Source: Cupriavidus necator N-1 (GTDB lineage Bacteria > Pseudomonadota > Gammaproteobacteria > Burkholderiales > Burkholderiaceae). From it: a stretch of DNA of 64,000 nucleotides. The stretch lies in assembly GCF_000219215.1 (NCBI RefSeq), contig NC_015726.1, forward strand, positions 62,001-126,000. The letters run 5' to 3'. The notes beneath the pieces were generated by a model. The model ran no database searches. It saw nothing but the letters and a program-made list of their open reading frames with translations, and was not told the origin of the DNA. The position numbers and the translations under genes are program-made. This document shows positions 15,731 through 23,516 of this stretch, in pieces. How positions within the stretch are numbered: position 1 is the first letter of the stretch; each line of letters starts with the position of its first letter.

Positions 15731-16282
15731 TCAGGCCGGTTCGTTGCCTTCGCCGCCACCGCCCAGTGGCGGCTCGAACATGCGCAGCCAGCGGCGCAGC
15801 AGCGCGGCCAGCTGCGCGCGCTCGGCCGCGGTCAGGTCCGCCAGCAGGCGGTGCTCATTGGCCACGTGCAGTTCCAGCGCGCGGTCGACGCGTTCGCGTC
15901 CGGCCTCGGTCAGTTCCACCAGCAGCCCGCGCCGGTCTTCCGGATTGGGCTGGCGCCGCACCAGCCCGGCCCGCTCCAGGTGGTCGAGCCGGTTGGTCAT
16001 GGTGCCCGAAGTGATCATCAACGAACCGATCAGCGCGCCCGGCGACAGCGCATACGGCGGCCCCGCGCGCCGCAGCGTCGCCAGCACATCGAATTCCCAC
16101 GGCTGCAGGCCGGTTTCTCCAAGCGCGGCTTCAATGGCGCGGCTGGTATGGCGGTTGAGCCGTCCCAGCCGGCCGATCACGCCCATCGGCGAGGCATCCA
16201 GGTCCGGGCGCTCGCGCGCCCATTGGGCGAGAATGCCGTCGACGTGGTCAGGCGTGTCTTCGGGTTTGCGGCGGGTAGTCAT
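15731..16282 (-). CDS. MarR family transcriptional regulator
   Basis: A 183-residue winged-helix regulator. The DNA-recognition region includes LQPWEFDVLATLRRAG, the recognition helix around GSLMITSGTMTNRLDHLERAGLV and the wing PEDRRGLLVELTEAG. MarR dimers bind near-palindromes and release them when small phenolic or oxidant ligands bind. The start at 16282 is preceded by a GAGGAGC-like stretch only on the other strand, so it is placed by the domain. It is divergent from the EamA exporter; two palindromic sites in between fit autoregulation and control of the exporter. Confidence 0.9.
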   Translation of the reverse strand: MTTRRKPEDTPDHVDGILAQWARERPDLDASPMGVIGRLGRLNRHTSRAIEAALGETGLQPWEFDVLATLRRAGPPYALSPGALIGSLMITSGTMTNRLDHLERAGLVRRQPNPEDRRGLLVELTEAGRERVDRALELHVANEHRLLADLTAAERAQLAALLRRWLRMFEPPLGGGGEGNEPA

Positions 16283-16328
16283 CGAGGAGCAGGCGTGCGG
16301 ATACGCGGGTGGCAGGAACACCGAAGTA

Positions 16329-16380
16329 TCTTGACATCAAACAATCGGCTTCGTAAAGTTGATTTATCTTGATATCAAGA
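16329..16380. promoter_or_regulatory. Twin MarR-type operators
   Basis: A perfect 14-base palindrome TCTTGATATCAAGA (16367-16380) and a close copy TCTTGACATCAAAC (16329-16342) lie 38 bases apart centre to centre in the MarR/EamA gap. The first copy covers the exporter -35 box and the second lies at its expected transcription start, so a bound MarR dimer would block initiation. Confidence 0.7.
16331..16359 (+). promoter_or_regulatory. Sigma-70 promoter of the EamA exporter
   Basis: TTGACA (16331-16336), a 17-base spacer and TAAAGT (16354-16359) form a near-consensus promoter. Transcription should start near 16366, within the downstream operator and about 23 bases before the ATG at 16389. Confidence 0.65.
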
Positions 16381-16388
16381 AACTTGAA

Positions 16389-17303
16389 ATGAAGACGACT
16401 GCATCCTCCATCCGGACCGCTCCCGGTGGCGTGACCGTCAGGGACATCCTGCTGACCGGGCTGGCCCCGGGCATCTGGGGCAGCACCTACCTGGTCACCA
16501 GCCAGTGGCTGCCGCCGGGGCAGCCGTTGCTCTCAGGCGTGATCCGGGCCCTGCCGGCCGGGCTGGCGATGCTCGCCTTCGGTCGGCAACTGCCGCGCGG
16601 CAGCTGGTGGTGGCGCGCGGCGGTGCTGGGCGTGCTCAATATCGGCTTCTTCCAGGCCATGCTGTTTATCGCCGCGTACCGGCTGCCGGGCGGCGTGGCG
16701 GCCACGGTCGGCGCGATCCAGCCGCTGATCGTGGTGGTGCTGGCGTGGGCCTGGCTCGGTGCGCGCCCGCGGTCGGCCGCCTGGATGGCCGGCGTGGGCG
16801 GGCTGCTGGGCGTGGCGCTGCTGGTGCTGGGCCCGGCCGCGCGGCTCGACGCCATCGGCGTGGCGGCGGCAGCGGCCGGGGCGGTATCGATGGCGGTGGG
16901 CACGGTGCTGACGCGGCACTGGCGCCCGCCGGTCTCGCCGCTGGTGCTGACGGCATGGCAGCTGTGCGCGGGCGGGCTGTTCCTGCTGCCGTTCGCACTG
17001 GTACTGGAACCGCTGCCCGGGCATTTCACGCTGGCCAACTGGCTTGGCTATGCGTGGCTGAGCATTGTCGGGGCCGGCTTCAGCTATGCGCTGTGGTTCC
17101 GCGGGGTCGGACGCATGCCGTCGTCCGCGGTGGCGGCGCTGGGGCTGCTGAGCCCGGTCAGTGCCACCGTGCTCGGCTTCCTGGTGCTGGGCCAGGCCTT
17201 GACGGCGATGCAGGCCGCCGGCGCGCTGCTGGTGCTGGGCAGCGTGTGGCTGGGCCAGCGCGCGGCGACGCCCGTCGCGGTGGCGCGCACGCAGCCGGCC
17301 TGA
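16389..17303 (+). CDS. EamA/DMT family exporter
   Basis: A 304-residue, ten-helix transporter of the drug/metabolite family with two EamA repeats (about residues 20-145 and 155-285). Helix 1 carries PGIWGSTYLVT, and the repeats show LPGGVAATVGAIQPLIVV and the matching SSAVAALGLLSPVSATVLG. These proteins export amino acids, metabolites or drugs. The start at 16389 was chosen over an ATG at 16359 because the latter lies inside the promoter and operator. It is divergent from and probably repressed by the MarR regulator. The substrate is unknown. Confidence 0.87.
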   Translation: MKTTASSIRTAPGGVTVRDILLTGLAPGIWGSTYLVTSQWLPPGQPLLSGVIRALPAGLAMLAFGRQLPRGSWWWRAAVLGVLNIGFFQAMLFIAAYRLPGGVAATVGAIQPLIVVVLAWAWLGARPRSAAWMAGVGGLLGVALLVLGPAARLDAIGVAAAAAGAVSMAVGTVLTRHWRPPVSPLVLTAWQLCAGGLFLLPFALVLEPLPGHFTLANWLGYAWLSIVGAGFSYALWFRGVGRMPSSAVAALGLLSPVSATVLGFLVLGQALTAMQAAGALLVLGSVWLGQRAATPVAVARTQPA

Positions 17304-17348
17304 TCCGATTGCGTCAGCGGCTGCTGCCGGGCGGCGTTTTGCGGCATC

Positions 17349-17648
17349 ATGGCGGGCATGAAGTCTGCCGTGCCCCCGTCCCCGCCATCCATTCAAGCCG
17401 CGTCAGCACCGTCTGCCACGCCTGCCTGCGAGCGCTGCCTGGCGCTCGCCGCCGACCCGCGCCGGCGCGAGCCGCCGTCCTGCCTGGCGCTGCGTGGCAC
17501 GGTGCCGCTGGTGAGCCAGAGCGCCGCCGGCGTGCCGTTCAGCATGCTTTCCTTTACCTGCCGCGACTGCGGCACGGTATGGCGGCTGTATGACCGGGCC
17601 AATGAACTCTTTGTCTCGTGGGTGCCGGAACGCCCGCTGGTGCGCTGA
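17349..17648 (+). CDS. Small four-cysteine protein, possible zinc ribbon
   Basis: A 99-residue protein with no recognised family. It has two CxxC pairs, ACERCLA (about residues 27-30) and TCRDCGT (about 70-73), spaced as in a zinc ribbon, followed by WRLYDRANELFVSW. Starts at 17349 and 17358 are both possible. It lies 45 bases after the EamA gene and 105 bases before the Bug gene. The GC-rich codon bias and the cysteine pairs support a real gene, but the function is unknown; metal binding is inferred from the cysteines. Confidence 0.55.
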   Translation: MAGMKSAVPPSPPSIQAASAPSATPACERCLALAADPRRREPPSCLALRGTVPLVSQSAAGVPFSMLSFTCRDCGTVWRLYDRANELFVSWVPERPLVR

Positions 17649-17753
17649 GCGCGCAGGTTTCGATCGGCTAAGATAGCGACTGCTCCGCGCCAGGCCGTCA
17701 ATCCGCTGCCGCGCCCGGCGCCTTCCTGTCGAAATCTCTCCCGCATTTCCATC

Positions 17754-18737
17754 ATGGCCTTCCCCTTCCGCTCGTCCCTGCTGGCCGCCCTGTGCGTGAC
17801 CAGCGGTACTGCCGCACTGCCTGCCGCCGCTGCCGACGCCTATCCCAGCCGCCCGATCCGCCTGATCGTCGCCTACCCGACCGGCGGCATCAGCGACACC
17901 GTGGCGCGCGCGCTCGGCGAGCGGCTGTCGGCGCAGATGGGCACTTCGGTGGTGGTCGAGAACAAGGCCGGCGCGGGCGGCAGCATCGGCATCGATGCCG
18001 TCGCCAAGGCTGCGCCGGACGGCTACACGCTGGGCTTTGCCGCCACCAGCCCGCTGACGCTCAACCCGCATGTCGGGCGCGTCAACTACGATCCGCAGAA
18101 GGACGTGGCGCCGGTGATGAGCGTGATGTACTCGCCGGTGCTGGTGGTGGCCACCTCCGGCTTCAGCGGCAAGAGCTTTGCCGACGTGGTCGGCCAGGCC
18201 AGCGCCAAGCCGGGCTCGGTGCGCTGGGCAACGTCGGGCCTGGGCACGGTCGGCCATGTGGTGCTGGAACAGATCAAGCAGAAGTCGAAGGCCGATATCA
18301 CGCTGATCCCGTACAAGGGCGCGGGCCAGCAGATGAATGACGCGCTCGGCGGCCAGTTCGAGGTGATGAGCACCAACGCCAGCCCGGTGCTGACCCAGCA
18401 TATGCAGGCCGGCCGCCTGCGCGCGCTGGCGGTGGGTGCGCCCAGGCGCCTGGAGAGCCTGCCCTCGGTGCCGACGCTGGCCGAGCTGGGCTACCCCAAG
18501 GCCAACCTGACCTCGACCTTCGGCATCTTCGCGCCGGGCAAGACGCCCGCGGCCATCATCAGCCGCCTGAACGCCGAACTGAACAAGGCGCTGGCCGAGC
18601 CGGAAGTCCATGAACGCCTGCTCAAGGGCGGCGAGGTGCCGACCGGCGGCACGCCGGCGCAGTTTGCCAAGGCCATCCGCGAAGAGTCCGCGGAGAATGC
18701 CCGCATCGTCAAGGAAGCGGGCATCAAGGCCGATTGA
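17754..18737 (+). CDS. Bug/TctC family periplasmic binding protein
   Basis: A 327-residue exported solute-binding protein. Residues 1-27 form a signal peptide. The family features are IRLIVAYPTGG with the ligand-contacting loop, VVVENKAGAGGSIGIDAV and the IPYKGAGQQMNDALGGQ stretch. Members bind carboxylates such as tricarballylate, glutamate or nicotinate, and Burkholderiales have very many, most without their own transporter. No TctA/TctB permease genes are nearby, so this is an orphan receptor. Its transcript probably ends at the strong hairpin directly after the stop codon. Confidence 0.9.
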   Translation: MAFPFRSSLLAALCVTSGTAALPAAAADAYPSRPIRLIVAYPTGGISDTVARALGERLSAQMGTSVVVENKAGAGGSIGIDAVAKAAPDGYTLGFAATSPLTLNPHVGRVNYDPQKDVAPVMSVMYSPVLVVATSGFSGKSFADVVGQASAKPGSVRWATSGLGTVGHVVLEQIKQKSKADITLIPYKGAGQQMNDALGGQFEVMSTNASPVLTQHMQAGRLRALAVGAPRRLESLPSVPTLAELGYPKANLTSTFGIFAPGKTPAAIISRLNAELNKALAEPEVHERLLKGGEVPTGGTPAQFAKAIREESAENARIVKEAGIKAD

Positions 18738-18739
18738 GG

Positions 18740-18774
18740 CTTAGAACCCGTTTCATTCTGAAACGGGTTCTAAG
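18740..18774. terminator. Shared bidirectional terminator, 16-bp stem
   Basis: A perfect 16-bp inverted repeat (18740-18755 against 18759-18774) with a three-base loop lies between the convergent Bug and response-regulator genes. The minus-strand gene ends inside it: its TAG stop occupies 18770-18772. The stem has no long T-tract, but its length and position make a two-way terminator likely. Confidence 0.7.
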
Positions 18775-19450
18775 CCGCATCCAGTCGGCTGCCCAGTCCA
18801 TACACCGACGACAGCCGCACGCCGTTGTGCGGCCACAGCGCCAGCTTGGTTCGCACGCGCGACAGGTGGCTGTCCACGGTGCGCGAGGCCGGGTCCATGT
18901 GGTAGCGCCAGACCTGGTCGGCCATGGTCTGGCGCAGCACCAGCGAACCCAGGTTGCGGAACAGCAGCACCGCCAGGTCGAATTCCTTGGGGGCCAGCAG
19001 CACCGGCTTGCCCTGGACCCACACGCGCCGCTCCGCGGTGGCAAAGCGGAATACGCCGTGCTCCAGGTCGCATTCGTCGCGCGTCGGCCTGGCGCGGCGC
19101 AACAGCGCCAGCACGCGCGCGGCCAGCTCGGCCGTGCGCAGCGGCTTGGGCACGTAGCTGTCGGCGCCCTGCGCAAAGCAGGCCGCGACGAAGGCTTCTT
19201 CGTTGGAGGTGCCGGTCAGAATTACGGGCATCTCGTTGCCGAGCGTGCGGCGCACCCATGCCAGCACTTCCAGGGCCGGGATCCCCGGCGCATCGCAATC
19301 GAGCATCAGCAGATCGAACGACCTGCCGCGCAGCGCGCCGATCATGGTGCGTCCGCTGAGATAGCGCGCGCACTGGTGCCCGTTCAGGCGAAGGGTCTGT
19401 TCGATGCTGACGGCGAGGGTCGGGTCCGCCTGCAGCGCGGCGATGTTCAC
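18770..19450 (-). CDS. Orphan OmpR/PhoB-type response regulator
   Basis: A 226-residue two-domain regulator. The receiver domain has the phospho-acceptor Asp51 (LLMLDCDAPG), the switch Thr/Ser (VILTGTSNEE) and the conserved Lys (YVPKPLR). The acidic pocket is reduced: where two or three acids are usual there is Gln-Ala-Asp9, so Mg2+ binding and phosphorylation may be weak. The C-terminal winged helix is typical (LAPKEFDLAVLLFRN, SRTVDSHLSRVRTKL). The GTG at 19450 is chosen because it begins directly at the receiver; an ATG at 19504 would add 18 residues. No histidine kinase gene is nearby. The stop codon lies in a terminator stem shared with the Bug gene. Confidence 0.82.
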   Translation of the reverse strand: MNIAALQADPTLAVSIEQTLRLNGHQCARYLSGRTMIGALRGRSFDLLMLDCDAPGIPALEVLAWVRRTLGNEMPVILTGTSNEEAFVAACFAQGADSYVPKPLRTAELAARVLALLRRARPTRDECDLEHGVFRFATAERRVWVQGKPVLLAPKEFDLAVLLFRNLGSLVLRQTMADQVWRYHMDPASRTVDSHLSRVRTKLALWPHNGVRLSSVYGLGSRLDAA

Positions 19451-19634
19451 GAGAGTGGCTCCTGCGCGGGCGCATCGGAATGCGCCGATGGATGGACAGA
19501 GCATGGCACTGCGGTCCCGCTCGGCACGCAGCGAAGCCCATGGTAGGAGCGGCCCGCTGAGGCGAGAAGTAAAAGATTGTTGAAAGTCGAGATTGAGGTC
19601 TTTCCTATTCGTGCGGAAGGCAACGCGGTCTTAA

Positions 19635-19796
19635 TTGTCCCGCTGGTGTTCTGTTAGCGCCGCGCGGCTGGCGCTGCTGTGCGCGCAGCGCGTGGTGGCG
19701 GGCCATAGCGGCGTGCTGGTGCCGCTGCAGTCGATGGGCGAAGCCGCCTCGCCGGCCGGCTGGTACCTGTGGCTGCGGCGCCGGCCGCGCGCATGA
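19635..19796 (+). pseudogene. Possible C-terminal remnant of a LysR regulator
   Basis: An open frame without a start codon encodes about 50 residues that look like the end of a LysR effector domain (ALLCAQRVVAGHSGVLVPLQ, then GWYLWLRRRP and a stop). The reading in the gap between the response regulator and the porin, with no upstream half, suggests a deletion relic. The similarity is by eye only. Confidence 0.3.
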
Positions 19797-19822
19797 AAAA
19801 AGGCACCCCGAAAGGTGCCTTT
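19796..19822 (-). terminator. Intrinsic terminator of the porin gene
   Basis: On the minus strand AAAGGCACC and GGTGCCTTT form a nine-bp stem around a six-base loop and run into six T, 24 bases after the porin stop. This is a textbook Rho-independent terminator. Confidence 0.85.
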
Positions 19823-19845
19823 GCGCCAGACTGATCAGACAACGA

Positions 19846-20949
19846 TCAGAAGATGTGGCGGATACCTGCGCCCAGGCCGAGCTGGTTGTCCCTGCCCGGC
19901 AGTTGGGTCTTCGCGCCGCCGGTCACCTTGTTGTAGTCCACGGTGCCGTAGACCTGGGTACGCTTGGACAGCGAGTACTCGGCCAGCAGAACGCCGGTGT
20001 AGCGGTTGCCGCTGACATCGGCCAGACCGTTGGTGTTCTTGATGTGATCACCATAGAACACGCCGGTCAGCGCCAGAGCCGGAGTGGCCTGGTAGGTCGC
20101 GCCGATGTAGCCGATGTTGTCCTTACGCGGGCTTGCCGTGTAATTGCCACCAGCCGGGATCGGATTTGCGCTGTTCGCCGGCGTGAAGAAAGCGGCGTCG
20201 ATCAGGCCGGTCTTATCCTTGCCACCGATGTAGCCGAGGAAAACCTTGGCCGGGCCAAAGGCGTACTTACCGGCGGCACCCCACATTTGCTGCTTGTTGC
20301 CGTTCGTGTCACGGAATTCCTGGTACACGCCGCCAATACCCCACGGGCCGGATTCGTATGCAGCGCGGGCGCCAAAATACGGTGCGTTGCCATTGGGCGG
20401 GTTGGTCTGTGCGTGCGTGAAGCTGCCAGGCTTCTCGCCGAAGCCATAGCTGGCGCCAACGTTCAGGCCACCGAACTTGCCCGAGTAGCTGATCACGTTG
20501 TCGCTGCGGAACTGCGTCAGGAAGAAGGGCCAGGCGTTCTGGTCGTAGTTGCCGATGGTCAGCGGATCGTAGTCACCGAAGAAATTAAAGCCTTCGGTGT
20601 ACTGGCGGCCCAGCTTGATGGCGCCGAAATCGCCGCTCAGGCCAACATATGCCTGACGACCGAACAGGCGACCGCCTTGGTTGGCCTTGCCGGTATCCGG
20701 ATCAAAGCCGTTTTCCAGTTGGAAGATGGCCTTCAGGTTGTTGCCCAGGGACTCGCTGCCTTTCAGGCCCCAGCGGCTGTTGGTGACCGCGCCGTTGCTC
20801 AGCTGGGTCTGGCTGTGGTTCTGGGCGTCGGAATTGGTGGTGAAGCGAATGCTCTGGTCAACGATACCGTACAGGGTAACGGACGACTGGGCGAACGCCG
20901 AACCTGCCAACAGGCTGCCGGCTGCGAGGACGATGGCCGATTTCTTCAT
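19846..20949 (-). CDS. Outer-membrane general porin
   Basis: A 367-residue porin of the Burkholderiales OmpC-like (Porin_4) type. It has a 20-residue signal peptide cut after AFA, the mature start QSSVTLYGIVDQSI, the SRWGLKGSESLG and GRQAYVGLSGDFGAIKLGRQY strands, and ends in Phe, as needed for outer-membrane insertion. It forms trimeric water-filled channels for small solutes. An AGGAG site precedes the ATG at ideal spacing. It is monocistronic, with a strong terminator behind and a 365-base upstream region that includes AT-rich sequence suited to regulation. Confidence 0.93.
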   Translation of the reverse strand: MKKSAIVLAAGSLLAGSAFAQSSVTLYGIVDQSIRFTTNSDAQNHSQTQLSNGAVTNSRWGLKGSESLGNNLKAIFQLENGFDPDTGKANQGGRLFGRQAYVGLSGDFGAIKLGRQYTEGFNFFGDYDPLTIGNYDQNAWPFFLTQFRSDNVISYSGKFGGLNVGASYGFGEKPGSFTHAQTNPPNGNAPYFGARAAYESGPWGIGGVYQEFRDTNGNKQQMWGAAGKYAFGPAKVFLGYIGGKDKTGLIDAAFFTPANSANPIPAGGNYTASPRKDNIGYIGATYQATPALALTGVFYGDHIKNTNGLADVSGNRYTGVLLAEYSLSKRTQVYGTVDYNKVTGGAKTQLPGRDNQLGLGAGIRHIF

Positions 20950-21314
20950 GGTGCTCCTTTTCTGTCTTGTACTGTTCTCTCCGCCGGATCACGGCGTGGA
21001 CGAGGTCTACGTATCTTGTAGACGCCGCGAAAATTTAACAAAACGTAAGCTACAAGGACACAAAACTCCGCCAAGCTGCGCTTTCAAGCAGGATTTTGGT
21101 GCAAATCCGTTGTCTCGCCGCTACAGAATTCCGAATTGGGGCATTTTGGCAGCGCTGGCAAGCTGGCCTGCACACTGGGCTGGCGGGGAATCACGAAAGG
21201 GAGAACGGAGGCCGGCCGACCCCGGCGCGCAAGCGGCGCCGCGGTCGGCGGAAAGACGGGAAGTGCGGGAAAACCGAAGGAGGAGGAATGAATCCGGCAG
21301 CGCCGGATCCGTCC
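20950..21314. other. Intergenic region upstream of porin and downstream of minE
   Basis: No gene is supported here. Bases about 21005-21080 are AT-rich for this genome and contain a six-bp inverted repeat GTCTAC...GTAGAC (21005-21023); this is the likely porin promoter and regulatory region. The part near 21292 holds a short hairpin after minE. No clear small RNA or promoter hexamer pair could be fixed by eye. Confidence 0.5.
21292..21308 (-). terminator. Short hairpin after minE
   Basis: ATCCGGC and GCCGGAT pair around an AGC loop six bases beyond the minE stop. The stem is only seven bp and the following minus-strand sequence has few T, so this is a weak terminator call for the min operon. 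Confidence 0.4.
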
Positions 21315-21569
21315 TCAGTTCTGCGGGATCTCGATCTTGACCTCGAGCACCTCGAGGTTGTCCTGGCGTTCCAGGCTGACGCGCAGGTCCTGGTCGCCGA
21401 TCTTGACGTACTTGGAGATCACCGCCACCAGCTCGCGCTGCAGCGCGGGCAGGTAGTCGGCGGGCGCGGAATGGCCGGTGCGCTCGTGCGCCAGGATGAT
21501 CTGCAGCCGCTCCTTGGCGACCGACGCGGACTTCTTCTTCTCTCCCAGCAGGAAGGAAAGGATCGACAT
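21315..21569 (-). CDS. minE: Cell division topological specificity factor MinE
   Basis: An 84-residue MinE of normal length. The N-terminal membrane-binding and MinD-activating part ([30 protein letters not shown]) is followed by the dimeric topological domain. MinE stimulates MinD ATPase at the membrane and drives pole-to-pole oscillation so that the division ring forms at mid-cell. It is the last gene of minC-minD-minE, 21 bases after minD, with GGAAGGAAAGG sequence upstream serving as ribosome site. Confidence 0.97.
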   Translation of the reverse strand: MSILSFLLGEKKKSASVAKERLQIILAHERTGHSAPADYLPALQRELVAVISKYVKIGDQDLRVSLERQDNLEVLEVKIEIPQN

Positions 21570-21590
21570 GGGGTGAGCCCTCCTTGACCG

Positions 21591-22406
21591 TTACTTGTTG
21601 CCGAAGATGCGGGAGAGCAGACCCGGCTTCTGGTAGTCGGTGAAACGCATCGGCTTGTCCTTGCCGAGGAAGCGGTCCACCACGTCGCCATAGGCGTCGG
21701 CCACGTCGCTGCCTTCCAGGTGGATGGCGGGCGTGCCCTGGTTCGAGGCGTGCAGCACGGCTTCAGACTCCGGCACCACGCCGATCAGCTTGATGCGCAG
21801 GATTTCCTGGATGTCGGTCAGCGACAGCATTTCGCCGCCATGCACGCGCTTGGGGTTGTAGCGGGTGATCAGCAGGTGTTCCTTGATCGGGTCGCCGCCT
21901 TCGCTGGCGCGCTTGGTCTTGGACGCCAGGATGCCCAGGATGCGGTCCGAATCGCGCACCGACGACACTTCCGGGTTGGTCACGATCAGCGCCTCGTCGG
22001 CGAAGTACATCGCCATCAGCGCGCCCGACTCGATGCCGGCGGGCGAGTCGCAGATGATGAATTCGAAATCCATCTCGATCAGGCCGTTGATGACCTTCTC
22101 GACGCCGTCGCGCGTGAGCGCATCCTTGTCGCGCGTCTGCGAGGCCGGCAGGATGAACAGGTTCTCGCACTTCTTGTCCTTGATCAGCGCCTGGCGCAGG
22201 TTGGCTTCGCCCTGCACCACGTTGATCAGGTCGTACACCACGCGGCGCTCGCAACCCATGATCAGGTCAAGGTTGCGCAGGCCGACGTCGAAGTCGATCA
22301 CGGCAGTCTTGTGGCCGCGCAGGGCCAGGCCGGCGGCAAAGCTGGCGCTGGTGGTGGTCTTGCCGACGCCTCCCTTGCCGGAGGTCACAACGATGATTTT
22401 TGCCAT
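21591..22406 (-). CDS. minD: Septum site-determining ATPase MinD
   Basis: A 271-residue ParA-like ATPase. The deviant Walker A is GKGGVGKTTTSA near residue 10, Walker B/switch regions are DFDVGLRNLDLIMG and CDSPAGIESGA, and the C-terminal amphipathic membrane-targeting helix is in the last residues (GLLSRIFGN). MinD recruits MinC to the membrane and is released by MinE. It lies 66 bases after minC and 21 bases before minE, a standard operon. Confidence 0.97.
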   Translation of the reverse strand: MAKIIVVTSGKGGVGKTTTSASFAAGLALRGHKTAVIDFDVGLRNLDLIMGCERRVVYDLINVVQGEANLRQALIKDKKCENLFILPASQTRDKDALTRDGVEKVINGLIEMDFEFIICDSPAGIESGALMAMYFADEALIVTNPEVSSVRDSDRILGILASKTKRASEGGDPIKEHLLITRYNPKRVHGGEMLSLTDIQEILRIKLIGVVPESEAVLHASNQGTPAIHLEGSDVADAYGDVVDRFLGKDKPMRFTDYQKPGLLSRIFGNK

Positions 22407-22472
22407 GGCTCTTTGGTCCAGTAATAAGTTGAAGCTTGCGCTCTCTGCAATTCGGTCCCGAGGGCTGCGCGG

Positions 22473-23285
22473 TTACTTGAGCCGCAGCGCTTCGAGAATC
22501 AGTTTTTCATCGGCCAGGCGCACCTGGGCGGTCTTGCCGAGCACATCGGCCGGAAGCGTCTGCTCCGCGGTCCGGTAGATGCCGGCGATGGAAATCAGTT
22601 CAGGCTCCATGCACGTGCTGAAAATGCGCGCGCCGGTGTTGCCCTTGACGCCCGCCAGCGCACGGCCGCGCAGCGGGGCATAGATATGGATGTTGCCTTC
22701 GGCAATCACCTCGGCGCCGTAGCTGACCACGTCCAGGATGACCACGTCGCCCTGCGCGTAGACCTGCTGGCCCGAGCGCAGCGGCTTGTCGATCAGCATG
22801 GTCTGGGTCTGGCGGATGGCAGCGGCCACGGCGGCGTCGGTGGTGGCCTGCGCGGCGGCGCGGATGGATTCCTCGCGCGCGACCTGTTCGGCGGCGGCCT
22901 GTTCCGCCGCGGCTGCGGCCCTGGCCTCGGCGGCGCGGTCGGTGGCGCGATCGGCGCCACTGCCGCGGCGGGCCTGGCTGTCCAGCAGCGGCAGGCCGAA
23001 GCGCTCGGCCCACTCGCGCTGGCCGGGGCGGGCCACCACGCCGATGGCGCGGGCCTTGAGCGTGGCCAGCGTCTCGATCACGGTGCCAAGCGCGACTTCG
23101 CTGTCATCTTCCAGCGCACGCAGGTCCAGCGCGATCACGTCATTGGAAAAGAAGTCGGGGGTGGCTTCAAAGCGGGAGAGGAGGTCATCCCGCAGCGCAG
23201 CCATGTCGGCGGTCTGGAGGGCGAGAAGGAGGGCGTCTACGTTGCCACTGCGCAGCTCGAAGCGTGGCGATTTCTTCTGGGACAT
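22473..23285 (-). CDS. minC: Septum site-determining protein MinC
   Basis: A 270-residue FtsZ-assembly inhibitor. The N-terminal domain (SPRFELRSGNVDALLLAL onward) antagonises FtsZ, and the C-terminal right-handed beta-helix (SGQQVYAQGDVVILDVVSYGAEVIAEG and HIYAPLRGRALAG) dimerises and binds MinD. Between them, about residues 120-165, lies a long Ala/Arg/Glu-rich linker, longer than in enteric MinC, probably a helical or flexible spacer. The start at 23285 gives the usual N-terminus; an ATG at 23312 would add nine residues. Confidence 0.95.
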   Translation of the reverse strand: MSQKKSPRFELRSGNVDALLLALQTADMAALRDDLLSRFEATPDFFSNDVIALDLRALEDDSEVALGTVIETLATLKARAIGVVARPGQREWAERFGLPLLDSQARRGSGADRATDRAAEARAAAAAEQAAAEQVAREESIRAAAQATTDAAVAAAIRQTQTMLIDKPLRSGQQVYAQGDVVILDVVSYGAEVIAEGNIHIYAPLRGRALAGVKGNTGARIFSTCMEPELISIAGIYRTAEQTLPADVLGKTAQVRLADEKLILEALRLK

Positions 23286-23516
23286 AGCCGGGTGACCGTG
23301 GAAATGCCACATTCTAACGTCGTATCTGTCGCGAACTGTAACAATTGGATCGATATGTACAGCAGGTGGCGCGTGGGTTCCATATGCGCGTGCACGGCAC
23401 ACCGTAGCGCCGGGTAAGTGCGGCCAGCGTGGTTTGCCGCGCGGGGCAACGCGCATCAAGTCCGGCGCAGCGTAAAGGCTTGTTACGATTGCGCCATCTG
23501 ATCAGCGGAGTTTTCC

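Noticed and set aside
21288..21587. Plus-strand frame opposite minE with a strong GGAGGAGGA site before an ATG
   Set aside because: The Shine-Dalgarno-like match is striking, but the product is the antisense of minE with no family pattern; it would need translation data.
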